Shown: one piece after another, positions 20,000 to 32,172 of the stretch
Numbering within the stretch: the first letter of the stretch is position 1
How the letters are laid out: each line of letters begins with the position of its first letter
DNA from: Serendipita indica DSM 11827
Lineage: Eukaryota; Basidiomycota; Agaricomycetes; Sebacinales; Serendipitaceae
DNA length: 64,000 nucleotides
Direction of reading: 5' to 3'
NCBI GenBank assembly: GCA_910890315.1
Contig: CAJVGD010000001.1
Span: 2,294,001-2,358,000, forward strand
Program-made: the position numbers and the translations under genes
The notes under the pieces: model-generated
What the model was told of the DNA's origin: nothing
Seen by the model: only the letters and a program-made list of their open reading frames with translations
Database searches by the model: none

Positions 20000-22900
20000 A
20001 TGAGCACCGCAACCAAGTTTGCATCCGCCAATCTTGACGACGTGGTAGAGGCCTTGACGCAGGAAGAGGCCATCAGTCTCATCGGTGGCCATGGAATGTG
20101 GCATACAGCGCCCATTCCGAGACTCGGAGTCCCGGCTCTAAAGGTATGCACGCAGCGTCACCCCATACTTTACTCGACTTTTCGACTTTAGGTTTCAGAC
20201 GGGCCCAATGGAGTCCGAGGTAACCACTTTTTCTGCTCGACACCAGCCAAAGTTATACCGGTTCGTGATCGGTCCATGCGACAGGCAATCCTCGTTCACA
20301 ACATGAAAACAGAGTGCTACGGCGTTGGGTGCAACGTTTGACCCTGTCCTTATCCAGTCTGTGGCTTCAAAGCTGCTCGCAGCAGAGGCCAAGCTCAGGG
20401 CGGCTTCTGTCATTCTAGCCCCCACGGTCAATATCCAGTGCGTATACACTAAAGCAACCCGCGAAATCTTATCTATTCACAGACGTTCTCCCCTCGGTGG
20501 TCGTGTGCGCGACTTTTGATTCCTATTGCCGAGCACTAACACGGAATCATAGAGCTTTGAGTCCTTTTCCGAGGACCCTTATTTGTCTGGTACTATTGCC
20601 TCTGCATATATCAAGTGAGCGTGGAAGCGATGCTCTAGGGAATACAGCACTCACACAGCCAAAAAAAAAGTGGTCTGCAGTCTTGTGGCATTGGAGCTTG
20701 CATCAAGCACTATACGTACGTTTATCAGACCGTTGTTTATTCCCCCCTATGATGCGTATCCAAAGAGCCAATGATGCTGAAGACGATCGTCAAGGCAAGG
20801 GGACTATATAAACTGGACAAAGAGGCTAAATCACTCACAGGCTATGATTCGATCGTGTCTCCCAGAGGCATGTAGTCCTTCCAGATTGAGGACCAAACCG
20901 GCTAATCCCGTTTAGCCCTTCGAGAAATCTACCTCTACCCATTCATGTTGGCACAGAAGTACAGCAAGCCATGGGCCTTTATGACTGCATACAACAAGGT
21001 CAACGGCATTCATGCGTCGGAGAATGCCTTTCTCTTGCAAGACGTTTTGCGCAAGGAGTGGGGGTCAGATGCATGCACAATGTCTGACTGGTTCGGCACC
21101 TATTCTATCGCAGAGAGTATCAACGCTGGCCTCGACCTGGAAATGCCTGGGACGATCAAGTTTCGTTCAGAACACCACACGGCTTGGTCGATACACTGTC
21201 GCAAAATCACGCTCAAGACGGTGAAGGAAAGAGCAAAAAGCGTCCTAAACTTGGTTCAAAGGGCGAGCAAGGGTTGCCCAGAGGTGATTTAGGTCGTGTT
21301 TGAAAGATGTTGTTGATTGATTGGATCGTGTAGGTTCTTGACGGAGACGGCGAGGAGAGAACAAACGACTGTGAAGAAGATACGGCCAGGATGCGTGATC
21401 TTGCAGCTCGGACCATTGTGCTGCTCAAAAATGACAGAGACATCCTCCCATTGTCTGTAAACTCTTTGACCAAGGTTGCCGTCATTGGGGGCAACGCAAA
21501 GGCTCCTGTGCTGTCTGGAGGAGGATCTGCGGCGCTCAAGCCCTCTTTCTTCGTCAACCCATTCGAGGGAATTGTTCGAGCACTGTCCGGACGTCAGGTG
21601 ATGTATGCAGAAGGAGCTCGAAGTAAGTCTTGTCCAACAGAGTGCAATGCGCCCTAACGAGCTTATAGCCTCCAAAACGCTACCGAGTTTGGACTATGAT
21701 ATCATCAACGCCAAGGGGGGGAAAGGATTCGACGCCGAATGGTACTCCCACGACGAGAATGACCAGCCACTCACGACACCACACAAACTCCTCGAGGTCG
21801 ACGAGACGAATATCTTCATCTCGACCTCTACTCCAAAAGAAATCTCCACACGCTGGACAATGAAACTCAGAGGCTTCATACGGCCACGAGACGAAGATAC
21901 AAAGTTTGAGTTTGGACTGACGGTTGCAGGCCGGGCAAAGCTGTACATTGACGGAAATCTCGTCATTGACAATTGGACGCTGCAACGACGTGGCGTCGCT
22001 TTCTTCAATACTGGAACGGAGGAGGAGTGTGGAATATATCTGCTGAAAAAGGGAGTCGCACACGAAATCTTGGTCGAATTCAATAATGTCCGTGGTCCGG
22101 CAGAGGGCGAAGTCGGCGATCAAGGGACTCTATTTGGAGGTCCTGGCGTACGTCTGGGAGGAGCACCCGTCATCAACGAAACGGACGAGATCCAAAAGGC
22201 GGTCAGATTGGCTGCAGAGGCTGAAGTCGCCATTGTCGTCGTTGGTTTAAATGGGGACTGGGAGACAGGTTCGTACGTACATCTATCGTACACATAGTGT
22301 CTGATACTGTGGTAGAGGGTCATGATAGAACAACCCTCAAGCTTCCTGGAAGGACAGACGAGCTTGTTACGCGGGTGGCAGAGGCAAATCCAAACACGGT
22401 CGTGGTCACGCAGACAGTATGTATCATGAATCTTGTAAGATTGTTTCTTCTAAGCTACTGCAGGGTTCCGCAATTGAGATGCCTTGGGTCGGCGAGGTGG
22501 CCGCTATCGTCCATTCCTGGTATCTTGGCAACAGCACTGGAGATGCCATCGCAGACATTCTGTTCGGAAATGTCAATCCAAGCGCAAAGCTCTCGCTCAC
22601 CTTCCCCTTGCGACTCGAGGATACTCCGTCTTATGGCCACATGCCGAGCGAGGGAACCGTGTTCTACGCCGAGGATCTCTTTGTGGTGGGTGACAGAGTT
22701 GATTTGAAAGAAAATTATGCTGAGCGGAACCAGGGATATAAGCATTATGTGCGGAGCAAGGTTCCCACTCTATTCCCCTTTGGCCACGGTCTCTCGTACA
22801 CAACTTTCGACATTGATGAACTTGTCGTAACCAATCCTTCTGGCTCAGATATGAACTTTGTCGCCAGAGTCCACGTGCAGAATACTGGGGGACGAGTTGG

Positions 22901-23186
22901 GTCCGAGGTCGTGCAGATCTACGTGACGCCCTCTTCAGAGTCAAAGGCATCCCATCCAGTTCGTTCTTTGCGCGGATACGGCAAGACTCATGACCTGGCG
23001 CCTGGAGAGTCGGTCGAGGTCGAAGTCAAGTTGGATAAGCTAGCGTTGAGTATGTGGGATGCACCACACAACTGCTGGAAGATCGAAAAGGGAACATATA
23101 CGGTCATCGTAGGAAGATCTGCAGAAAACGTACTCTTGTCCCAGCAAATTCAGGTGACCAAGGAGCAATTTTGGAATGGTCTCTAG
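20000..23186 (+). CDS. GH3 beta-glucosidase with PA14 insert, probably intracellular
   Basis: The enzyme releases glucose from cellobiose and other beta-glucosides. The N-terminal domain contains VSDGPNGVRG, ATALGATFDPVL, RSPLGGR, SFESFSEDPYLSG, GLQSCGIGACIKHY, ALREIYLYPF and MSDWFGTYS, whose Asp is the nucleophile. The second domain follows with TIVLLKNDRDILPLS and VAVIGGNA. Inside it sits a PA14 domain (FIRPRDEDTKFEFGLTVAGR, LYIDGNLVIDNW). The tail has WYLGNSTGDAIADILFG, LFPFGHGLSYTTF and a fibronectin-III-like end. No signal peptide follows the start MSTATKFASANLDD, which suggests a cytosolic enzyme, as in many GH3 PA14 members. The N-terminal part is cut by many introns, including at least one and perhaps two with GC donors around a 27-nt exon (20841-20867). 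The frame is otherwise complete to the TAG at 23184-23186. Confidence 0.9.
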
Positions 23187-23244
23187 TTGTGCCAGAAATG
23201 TACCGATTACTCCCGCTTTACAAGTACAAATGCCGTCCATGAAG

Positions 23245-25861
23245 TTACAACGCATCAAAGTTAATACTGTGAAGTGCCCTGCGCCGTTCCAGTTCATCCT
23301 CCCTCTGTAAAACAGTCAGGATGCGCTAGGTTAGAAAGCATATATCGTACCTTTTCATTCCAATGGAAGGCATACACAATGATTCCAAGGATAATTGTCG
23401 CTACGACAAGCGTGACGGTCACCCAGGGGATCCATTCTCCTGGTCGCAGGTACAACTCTCGCTTCCACTCTCCAAAGCCCGGATTACTGGGGGGAATGAT
23501 GACGACCTTCGAGTTTGGAATGACACCTTCCATACTGATATAATGGATCCCTTCACCCGATCGGGGCGACGACCCACCCGCCATGGTCGCATTGGTAAGC
23601 GATGCACGCTGTTGGATAATAAATCCAAACTCTGCTCGTCTCTCACTCGGATTTGTAGGGTTTTGCTGGGCTTTTCTCGTTGAGCCCACGAAGAGGTTTT
23701 CGATGTAGTTATTCGTACGCCCAAGGCCGAAGAAACTGTAGGGAGTTGGAGTGCGTGATAGGATGTTTGAGGCAGTTGCGGTATTTGTGCGGCAGACCGT
23801 CGCCCAGACGTATCTAGAATTGTATACTTGTACGTTGCACCAGAATAAGAGACTCCGAATGGCTGGAAGGTATCAGGAACTGAGACCGCAGGACAATGAG
23901 AACACATACATGATACGATGGCTGTCGTGGATCGTTCGACACGCACATGCCGCCACATGCACCGTTGAGTACTAGGAATAGATCAGCAATGTGCCAGTTG
24001 CGGTTCCAATATTACCAATCGCCTTCATAAAGAATGCATCGTGGAAGACATTATTTTGTATAAAATTGATTTTCTCTCCACTTCCTGTGCCCTTTCCACC
24101 TTTGCCAGTGCCACTACGCTGCACCAATATGTCCAACGTTCCGTCTTCATCCAAATCGAGGAAGCTGACACTTCTTGCATCTTTGAATGAGGCCAATGCG
24201 CTAGCGTCCCCTCCGGGACTAGCGACGACGAAACCGCGTCCGCCGATTCCTCTCAGAGGTGACTCGTCGTCATCATCATCATCGTCGTCATCAACAGTAC
24301 CTCGTCTCTCGTTTGAGGTCGATGCAGGACATCCTGGTTCTCCGCTCGAACATGCAATGCTCCAAGCAAGCTTGGGTACTCTCTCATCATCCGAGTTGAC
24401 TGCAATGAATAGCAGGTCTGGATAACCATCCAGATTCGCATCTCCCAGCTTGATAGAAAGGGGGAGGGGTGGCGAGTGCGTCACGTCCATCATCAAAAGC
24501 GAGGATGTTTTCTGAGCTGGCGAAGTGTACTTGAGTAAATCCGCAACCGGTATACTGAGCATAGTCTCCCGATAATATTCAGCTTTTCTGTGAGTCTCAG
24601 AGAGGATTACAATACCTTGCTTCCATCAGACAGATCAAATTTGAAGTTGGGATCAGCAAGACAAAGGTTGTCAAGCTTTCGGCACTCATTTCTCTGCTTC
24701 TGACCAAGTCCCGTCTTGCAGAAACCCATTTGCTTGTTGAATGCAATGTTGATGCTGCATTCATGACCAATGCCTTGTGCGTCGACTGAGTTGCAAACAG
24801 GGAACACCATGTCCACTGTGCCGTCGCGATCTGAAGGCATGCATGAGACAAAGATTGTAGATGAGAAAGGCCGTACCCATATCAGCAAAGCTGACCATAC
24901 CGGCCCCTTTTGGCAGCATTCCCGTCTGTCCGAGTCGGAAACCACCACCAGAAGGATTATTTAGCCAGATCTGAAACGTTATTTGATCAGAATCTGGCGT
25001 TTTGCAGGCCAAAAAGAGATCAGCAGAGCAATCCCCGTCAAAATCAAGGACGGCAGAGCTGTGAGGGTTTGCCAATGCACATCCTGGTGCAGCCGCGAGA
25101 TCGTTGACGTCGGCGAAAGGAACAGTGTCAAACAAAATTGTTTTGTTGGAACTTTGCCAGACGTTTCGCCATAGAATGAGGGAGGTTTCCTCTCCAGGGA
25201 TGGGAGTAGAACGTGAGTGTGGCACGTTCCCAATCATGTCTAGCCTTAAGTTTCCATTGAAATCGAAAGGAATAGGCTGTGAAAGAGTTGAAGGAGGAAT
25301 GGAGACAGGTACTGGCTCTGAAAACATTTTGTCAGTGTTGTAGTTTTATAGGTGAATTGACCAACCGAAGCCTCTGTAGCTGTCTCCAACGTAGAGCCAC
25401 ATTGCGAGTTTACTTCCAGCGTTGGTCATCAGGAGTAAGTCCAGTTTACCGTCATGGGTGAAGTCGCCTGAGACGACATTGACGATGGGATTAGAATCCG
25501 GAGACTCAATGGTCGAGTTCTTGTAGAATTTGAAGTCCGAGTGTGACCACGTGTAGATTTGCAACATGCTCTGGTCCGAAGTCTGGGAGTTTGATGCAGG
25601 AAGAGTGACTACGTCCAAACTCGCGGATTGTCAGAGCGGCTCAGAGAGTAGTAAACCCAATTCTCACAATTGGTCTCCATCAAAGTCTCCAAATGCCACG
25701 ATTCTACCAGCGTCGTCGAGTCCTAGGCCGTGTGCGTCGATGAAAGCATTTGCCGTAAAGCGTTTAGAGGGAAATGGCCAGATAGCGTATGTCCTTGGAA
25801 TTAAGAAGTCTGGTGCAAGCAATAACAAGCCCAGAGGAAGCAAATGGGAGACACGGCCCAT
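23245..25861 (-). CDS. TIP/ITFG1-like FG-GAP membrane protein
   Basis: This is a homologue of the T-cell immunomodulatory protein family, type I membrane proteins with an integrin-alpha-like beta-propeller; the fungal role is unknown. The ATG at 25861 opens a signal peptide (MGRVSHLLPLGLLLLAP). FG-GAP calcium loops follow: FGDFDGDQLLDVV, SGDFTHDGKLDLLL, LDFDGDCSADLFL, FADMDRDGTVDMVF, LGDANLDGYPDLLFI and FLDLDEDGTLDILV. A degenerate loop (FDFNGNLRLDMI) lies among them, and an acidic run of Asp codons lies near 24262-24293. Near the C-terminus one membrane span (VTVTLVVATIILGIIVYAF) precedes a short basic tail spliced to REDELERRRALHSIN and a TAA at 23245-23247. Several short introns interrupt the gene. 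It is head to head with VPH1. Confidence 0.85.
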
Positions 25862-25909
25862 CGTCGTCGGGAGCAAGACGGGAGGGACACGCCTTGAACA
25901 CTGACCACG
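25862..25909. promoter_or_regulatory. 48-bp head-to-head start region, TIP / VPH1
   Basis: Only 48 bp lie between the two ATGs (25861 minus, 25910 plus). Both VPH1 and a membrane glycoprotein of the secretory system therefore start from one tiny interval, or their 5' leaders overlap in antisense. Confidence 0.55.
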
Positions 25910-28818
25910 ATGGCGGACGACTACCCAAGTCTCTTCCGTGAGCTAAAAAAACTTGCAAAAATAGGAGATGATTGGGCTTATACTTTATAATCCAATAGGG
26001 TCGGAGGAAATGAGCCTCATTCAGCTCTACGTCCACACTGAAGTTGCGCACGACACAGTTGCAGAGCTAGCCGCTCTTGGAGACGTTCAGTTCAAAGACG
26101 TAAGATTGGTGCATCATATTGTCCACCTAGCTATGCTTACAGGCCTGGCCACGACGACAGTTGAACCCAGATGTCAACAACTTTCAGCGCAGTTTCGTGG
26201 GAGAAGTCAGACGTATTGATGAAATGGCCCGTCGAATCAGATTCTTCTCTTCTCAGCTCTCCAAAGCAAACGCAAATAACCCAAACCATGCTATCCCTAT
26301 TCGCTCGCTGGACGACACTCCTCCCATTGCCATTACTGGTCCAAGGGCACAACAAATGCGTGACGATTTGGACACGACTCTGACGGAGCATGAGAAGCGT
26401 CTCGTCGAAATGAATGAGAGCTACAGCAATCTTCGTGAGCGTGAGCGCGAGCTGGTGGAAGCACGTGAAGTCCTTCGATCCACCAAGGGATTCTTTGAAC
26501 GGGTATATATCCACTAAAGGACCCCAATATTGTCTCTGACATCCTTCAGGCGGCAACTCACACGAGCGAAATCCGGCAGTCTCTCGATGACGGTACGCAG
26601 CCCTTGCTGGCACACGACGACCGCGACGCACAAGCCTCTAGTGCTGAAGGAACTCAATTTGATCTCGAGTTTGTGACGGGCACGATTAGTCGTGAGCGAC
26701 TCCCCACCTTTGAGCGCATCTTATGGCGCGTGCTCCGCGGAAACCTCTATATGAACCACACCGACATCACGCAGCCTTTCGTCGACCCTATCACCGGAAA
26801 TTCAACGTACAAGAACGTATTCATCATTTTCGCTCACGGCTCTACCCTACTCGCAAAGATTCGCAAAGTTGCAGAGTCGATGGGCGGAACGTTGTATCCG
26901 GTCGATGCCAGCGCAGAGAAACGTATGGATGCTCTCAGGGAAGTTGGTGCTCGCTTGGAGGACCTCAGTAACGTCCTCGTTCGAATGGAGAGCAGCCGAG
27001 ACCAGGAGCTTCGTGTACTTGGTGAGAATATAAAAGGGTGGGAGAGCGTCGTCAATCGCGAGAAACGAGTATGGGAGTGCCTTAATCTCTGGAGCTATGA
27101 TGTGTCCCGCAAGACCCTGATCGCAGAAGGATGGGCACCCACAAGGGATATCAATCTCATTCAATCGGCTCTTTCTCGTGCACAAGAAGTATCTGGAGCG
27201 TCTGTGAAGCCCTCCTTCACGTGCTTCCAATTGCACACAATGTGCAGCCACCAACTTTCCATCGCACCAACAAATTCACCGAGGCGTTCCAGACCATCAT
27301 TGATTCTTATGGTATCGCAAGCTACCAAGAAGTTAATCCAGCGCTCTTTGCCACTGTCACATTCCCTTTCCTCTTCGCAGTCATGTTCGGAGACGTCGGG
27401 CATGCAATTATCATGGCCTCCGCTGCTGCTTTGATGATCTTCTACGAGAAGAAGCTGGTGAAAGCAGACGTAGGAGAGGTATGTGATATCTCGGGTGTTG
27501 TCTACCCTTGCTCACACTTCAATAGATTATTGGCACCTTTGTCTATGGTCGCTACATTATCCTTCTCATGGGGCTTTTCAGCATCTTCACCGGATTTATG
27601 TACAATGACATATTCTCCAAAGGGATGCATCTTTTCCACACGGGATGGACCTGGCCTCACGGAGAAGAAGACACGATGCTCGTCGCCGTTCCGAACGGAC
27701 ACACATACCCATTCGGCATCGATCCCACTTGGCATGGGGCGGCGAATAGCCTGGTATTCATCAATAGCTACAAGATGAAGATGAGCATCATCTTTGGCGT
27801 CATCCATGTATGTCGCTCGAACCCATTGCCGATTAGTGGACTCACTCTGTTTAGATGACGTTTGCAATCTGCCTCCAATTGCCCAACTTTCTCCATTTTG
27901 GTAACACCGTCTCTATCTGGGCAGAGTTTGTGCCACAAATACTGTTCCTTCATAGCATATTCGGCTATTTGGTCATCATGATCATCGCCAAATGGTTGAC
28001 CGACTGGTCTGCGCCCTCCGTGACGACTCAACCACCGAATCTGCTGAATATGCTAATCTACATGTTCCTTACGCCGGGGACGATCAACGAAAAGGAGCAA
28101 ATGTATGCAGGACAGGCCTTTGTCCAGCGAGTTTTGCTCTATATCGCGTTCATCTGTGTTCCGTGGATGCTTTTGACAAAGCCATATATTCAATGGAGGG
28201 ATCACCAGAAGAAGATCAACAGCGGATATCGCACGGTTGGCCACGGCCAGAATGGTGAGGCAAGAGACGAAGACGACGAGGTACTCCAAGGAGAAGAAGA
28301 GGGAGAGGGACATGCTGAAGGAGAAGGCGGTGGCGAGGAACACGTATGTGTATTCTCTTTGCCATGGGAGGGTTGACTTATTCCTCTTTAGTTTGAATTA
28401 GGCGAAGTTGCCATCCATCAGATTATTCACACAATCGAGTTTTGTCTCGGCTGCATCTCCAACACTGCATCCTATCTGCGTCTTTGGGCACTTTCGTTGG
28501 CGCACGCTCAACTCTCCGAGGTCATGTGGAATATGACACTCGCCAAAGTGCTCGGAATGACTGGCTGGCAGGGTGTCGTAGCCCTCATTTTCACGTTTGG
28601 ATTGTGGTTCCAGATGAGTGTGGGCATCTTGGTTGTGATGGAAGGGTTGAGTGCATTCTTGCACGCATTGCGACTTCACTGGTGCGTTCGTTGTTGGTGC
28701 TCCTGACCTGGTAAATTGACTATTGTATAGGGTCGAGGCAAACGGCAAGCACTACATGGCCGGCGGATATCCGTTTATGCCTTTGACGTTTAGTGCCGAC
28801 AACGTCGCTGAGCAATGA
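25910..28818 (+). CDS. VPH1: V-type ATPase subunit a
   Basis: Subunit a forms the proton half-channels of the V0 sector and acidifies vacuole and Golgi. Exon 1 gives [10 protein letters not shown]. An intron then leads to [20 protein letters not shown] and [19 protein letters not shown], the classic N-terminus. The cytosolic half continues through [19 protein letters not shown] and [17 protein letters not shown]. The membrane half carries [53 protein letters not shown], an acidic Glu/Gly loop before residue 700, and [20 protein letters not shown], whose first Arg is essential for proton transport. The end ([20 protein letters not shown]) is canonical. At least six short introns are present. 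A single a-subunit gene is visible, so I cannot tell vacuolar from Golgi isoforms. Confidence 0.94.
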
Positions 28819-29094
28819 GACAGAAGAATTGTGTCTAAAGTCTGAGAATTTGACGTTTTATTTACCTTGTTGAAAGAGGGATTGACTGCCGTGAGACTAA
28901 TTGCTGAATCCGAGGAGGTGGTGGATTCTATTCCCTTGCCAGCTCACTACTTACTCTCTGCCACTACATACGCGCAGCTCGTCGCAGCAATCTCCACAAC
29001 AAAACACATCGTTTATTCTCTCAACGGTCTCAACGTCTTAGCGGCCTCATTTGCCAGCCGTTCTCGCCATTCGTCACGCTCATCCGCCGACGCC

Positions 29095-30055
29095 ATGTCA
29101 CTACTCGATCAACAGAACGCAGCCCCGCCAGAAATACGAGCTGTAGTAAACTTTTTGCGCGGGAAGAATGGCCCAAAACTACGCACGGGCGTCTTGAACG
29201 GGAAGAGGATCGACTACTTCAAGGGTGAGAGGCTTTGGCGTCACGCTGTTGACACACGTAGCTTACACTTGTCGTTTCAACAGGTTCCGGAGCTGTCAAA
29301 TCGTTGTTGACGCCTGCATACGCCAAATTGAAGAATGCGCCCAAGGTGACATCGGAGCAAGAGGCCGTGCAGTTGCTGTCGCAAACGATCCGCTTCGCAT
29401 TCTTTCTCCGTGTCGACAGAGGTGAATCGTTGACGTTGACGTCTGGACAGACCAAGACCAAGGCAAAGAACCTTAACATCAACCAGATGCAAATGTTCGA
29501 GCCGGAAATGTATTTTGCGTGGTTCTACGAAGGAAGCCAGTGGACGACATATCTCGGAGGCGTTATCATGGTCATAGTCTTACTGGCAGGTGTTATGTTC
29601 CCCCTCTGGCCACCAATGTTCCGACAAGGTGTCAGCTACCTAAGTATGGGCGTCCTTGGTCTCATTGGGCTCTTCTTCGTCATCGCCATTCTGCGGTTGA
29701 TCTTTTGGTTGATCACCATCGTCGTTATCCCACCCGGAATCTGGATCTTCCCTCAACTCTTTGCAGACGTCGGCTTTGTGAGTACTTCGGTCTCCGACGA
29801 CCTTGATGTCTTACTTATGATTTCGTCCAGGTTGATTCGTTCATCCCGGTGTGGGACTGGGACATCAAGAAGAAAAAGGGAAAGAAGGAGGGCAAGTCGA
29901 AAAAGTCGGGCAAGAAGAGCGATGGGTCGCGACCAGATAGTCCCGAAGGACTCGCTCCTCCCAAGATGGTGGTTGGATCCGACTCGGACACGTCGAGACC
30001 TCCCTCTGCACGAGGCGGCCCGACCATCGAAGAGGTCCCTGACGAAGATGACTAG
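29095..30055 (+). CDS. SEC62: SEC62 translocation protein
   Basis: Sec62 is an ER membrane subunit of the post-translational Sec61-Sec62-Sec63 translocon. The ATG at 29095 (MSLLDQQNAAPPEIRAVVNF) is chosen because the longer frame upstream has no ATG. Conserved parts are LRGKNGPKLRTGVLNGKR with IDYFKG, then after an intron VRFAFF-like and LNINQMQMFEPEMYFAWFYE. Two membrane spans follow (TTYLGGVIMVIVLLAGVMFP and GVLGLIGLFFVIAILRLIFW). The cytosolic tail after another intron is very Lys-rich (WDWDIKKKKGKKEG) and ends in an acidic PDEDD. It lies 276 bp downstream of VPH1 on the same strand. Confidence 0.9.
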
Positions 30056-30275
30056 GCTTCTCTGTTTCATCTAATTTATGCGCATAGTCAAGGATGCGAC
30101 TCGAGTGAAAACGGGCCGTGTCGAGCTCGAGCAGTCGTTGTTCTTGTGAGGATTTGAATGTATTGTTATTGAGCGTTATCTCGATAATCCAGTGCCTTCG
30201 GCGATTTCTATCTTGTTCCCTCTGAGTTGGAGCCACTTCTTGGCTGTCAACCCCGACATTCAACTGTACGACAAT

Positions 30276-32172
30276 ATGTCAGAATGGACAACGGATTCCA
30301 ATGAAGCGCTCAAGATTCATCTCGGTAGAGTAATATAACTTGAACAAACTGCTCGTCTTAACACTTGGCCCTGTCTAGTACGTGCCGGGGATGATGAGGC
30401 CGTGTTATCTCCTTCAGAAAAAGCATTGACAAAGTCATTCCATCCGAGATTCACATATCCCGTTCGTCTCTGCCCTATAGCCTGTAACTTGACTCGATTC
30501 CCAGTTAGATATTCGGTGAAGAGGAAAAGATTTATGGCTACGAGAATCTATCCATCAATGTATGCACTACGCTGGTTTCTGCGTGTGACTGATTGGGTCG
30601 TATATAGCTCTTCCTGGCTTCTGGATCTCTCAAGCAGTTCGTTACAGTCGAATTTTCCGAACGGTTGACCGGGAAAGCAATTGACGACCCAGAAAACACG
30701 ATCTATCAGTATCTATCAGATGGTACAGGATGAGAATCATGATTAGGGATAGGAATGACCATAACCTAGATCGACTCGACAGTTTGGAGCGTTTTGCAAA
30801 AGAAGTGGAAAGGGACGCCACGACGTTCAAACCTATTGGAGACAAGATTGATTCCTACGTGCGCAAGAGAGGAGACGGCAAGTCGGCGAACAAGGATCCG
30901 AGAGAGATTGCGATAGGGCAACTGAAGCGGACAGATGACGACCGAACAAGACAGATTGACGAAGGAGACGAGGATGCAGTCGTATACGAAGTCTATCACG
31001 TGAGTATTGATTGCTCATCTGGGCAGAGCTAACCAGTTGCAAGGCCAACTTCAAGCGGGAAGGCTTTGTCGAGTTTCATCGGCGAATGCAAATATTCATT
31101 TTGCTATACATTGAAGCGGGTTCATATATTGAAGAAGACGACGACAAATGGGAGTTTGTGACACTGTGCGTATTGCATCGCTCGTGCGGTATCGGGTCTT
31201 GACGTCTGTAGGTTTGAAAAGCGAAAACGAAAAGATGGCAAAGAAGTGTACCACCTCGTCGGCTACTCTTCACTTTATCCATTCTACTTTTATCCAGAAA
31301 GTACCAGACTACGATTGAGGTCCGTATACAGCTCCCACTTGGGGGCGCGCAAAGGGCTGACATTGAGCAGCCAGTTTGTCATTCTTGGCCCATACCAGAA
31401 AAAAGGACATGGAGGTATGTCTCTTCAACTGTATAACACAGAGTTGACGTTGATTTTGGCAGCTGCACTCTACAAGGCCATTCATAACTTTGTGCTTCGA
31501 TCACCTCGGTTTGCAGAGCTAACAGTCGAAGATCCGAGCGAAGACTTTGAAGACCTGCGAGACAAGGTCGACATGCGCACTCTCCTCGCTCACAAAGAGT
31601 TTATTCGTGAAGCATATGGTACAACTGGTCCGAATGGGACGCTCACAGTCTCTAGACGAGGAGCTGTAAAAAGAAGTAGCACAGGAAAGGAGAACGATAC
31701 GGATCAACCGACCGAAGTGGACAAAGCCGAGCGAAGTGGGACAAGATCGAGCAAAGTCGCGATGCTCGGACCACCGACAAAACCCAAGTGGGCAGAGCGT
31801 TGGCGAAAGGAGCTCAAGTTTGCCAAGGTAGGTTTGAATACGAGTAGAGGACAGTGCATTGATCAGATCTGTTTATAGAGGCAGTATGAGCGTTTGATCG
31901 AAATGCTCATCCTGCGTGCATTAGACGAGACCGACGAAGCTGCTCACAGAGCATTTCGGCTGCAGGTAAAGGCACGGCTCAAGGCGTTCAACTTTGTGAG
32001 TCAGCTCGTAGCTTTTACCAGAGATATCGACTGACAATCAAAGGAAACGCTGATGCAACTAGAGCAAGAGGAGCAGTTTGACAAACTGGAAGAGACTTTC
32101 CAGAGCGTCAAAGAGGGGTACGAACGTATACTTGGCATGCTTAAAAAGAAGGAGGGAGCGCACAATGTATGA
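30276..32172 (+). CDS. HAT1: Histone acetyltransferase type B, HAT1
   Basis: HAT1 acetylates newly made histone H4 at Lys5 and Lys12 before chromatin assembly. The start MSEWTTDSNEALKIHL is followed, after an intron, by VRAGDDEAVLSPSEKALTKS and FHPRFTYP, and after another by IFGEEEKIYGYENLSIN. The catalytic core has DAVVYEVYH, RRMQIFILLYIEAGSYIEED, YHLVGYSSLYPFYFYPEST and QFVILGPYQKKGHGAALY, the last being the acetyl-CoA loop, split by an intron. The tail has LTVEDPSEDFEDLRDKVDM and a long helical C-terminus. The stop TGA at 32170-32172 lies inside the antisense end of the F-box gene. The protein looks complete. Confidence 0.93.
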
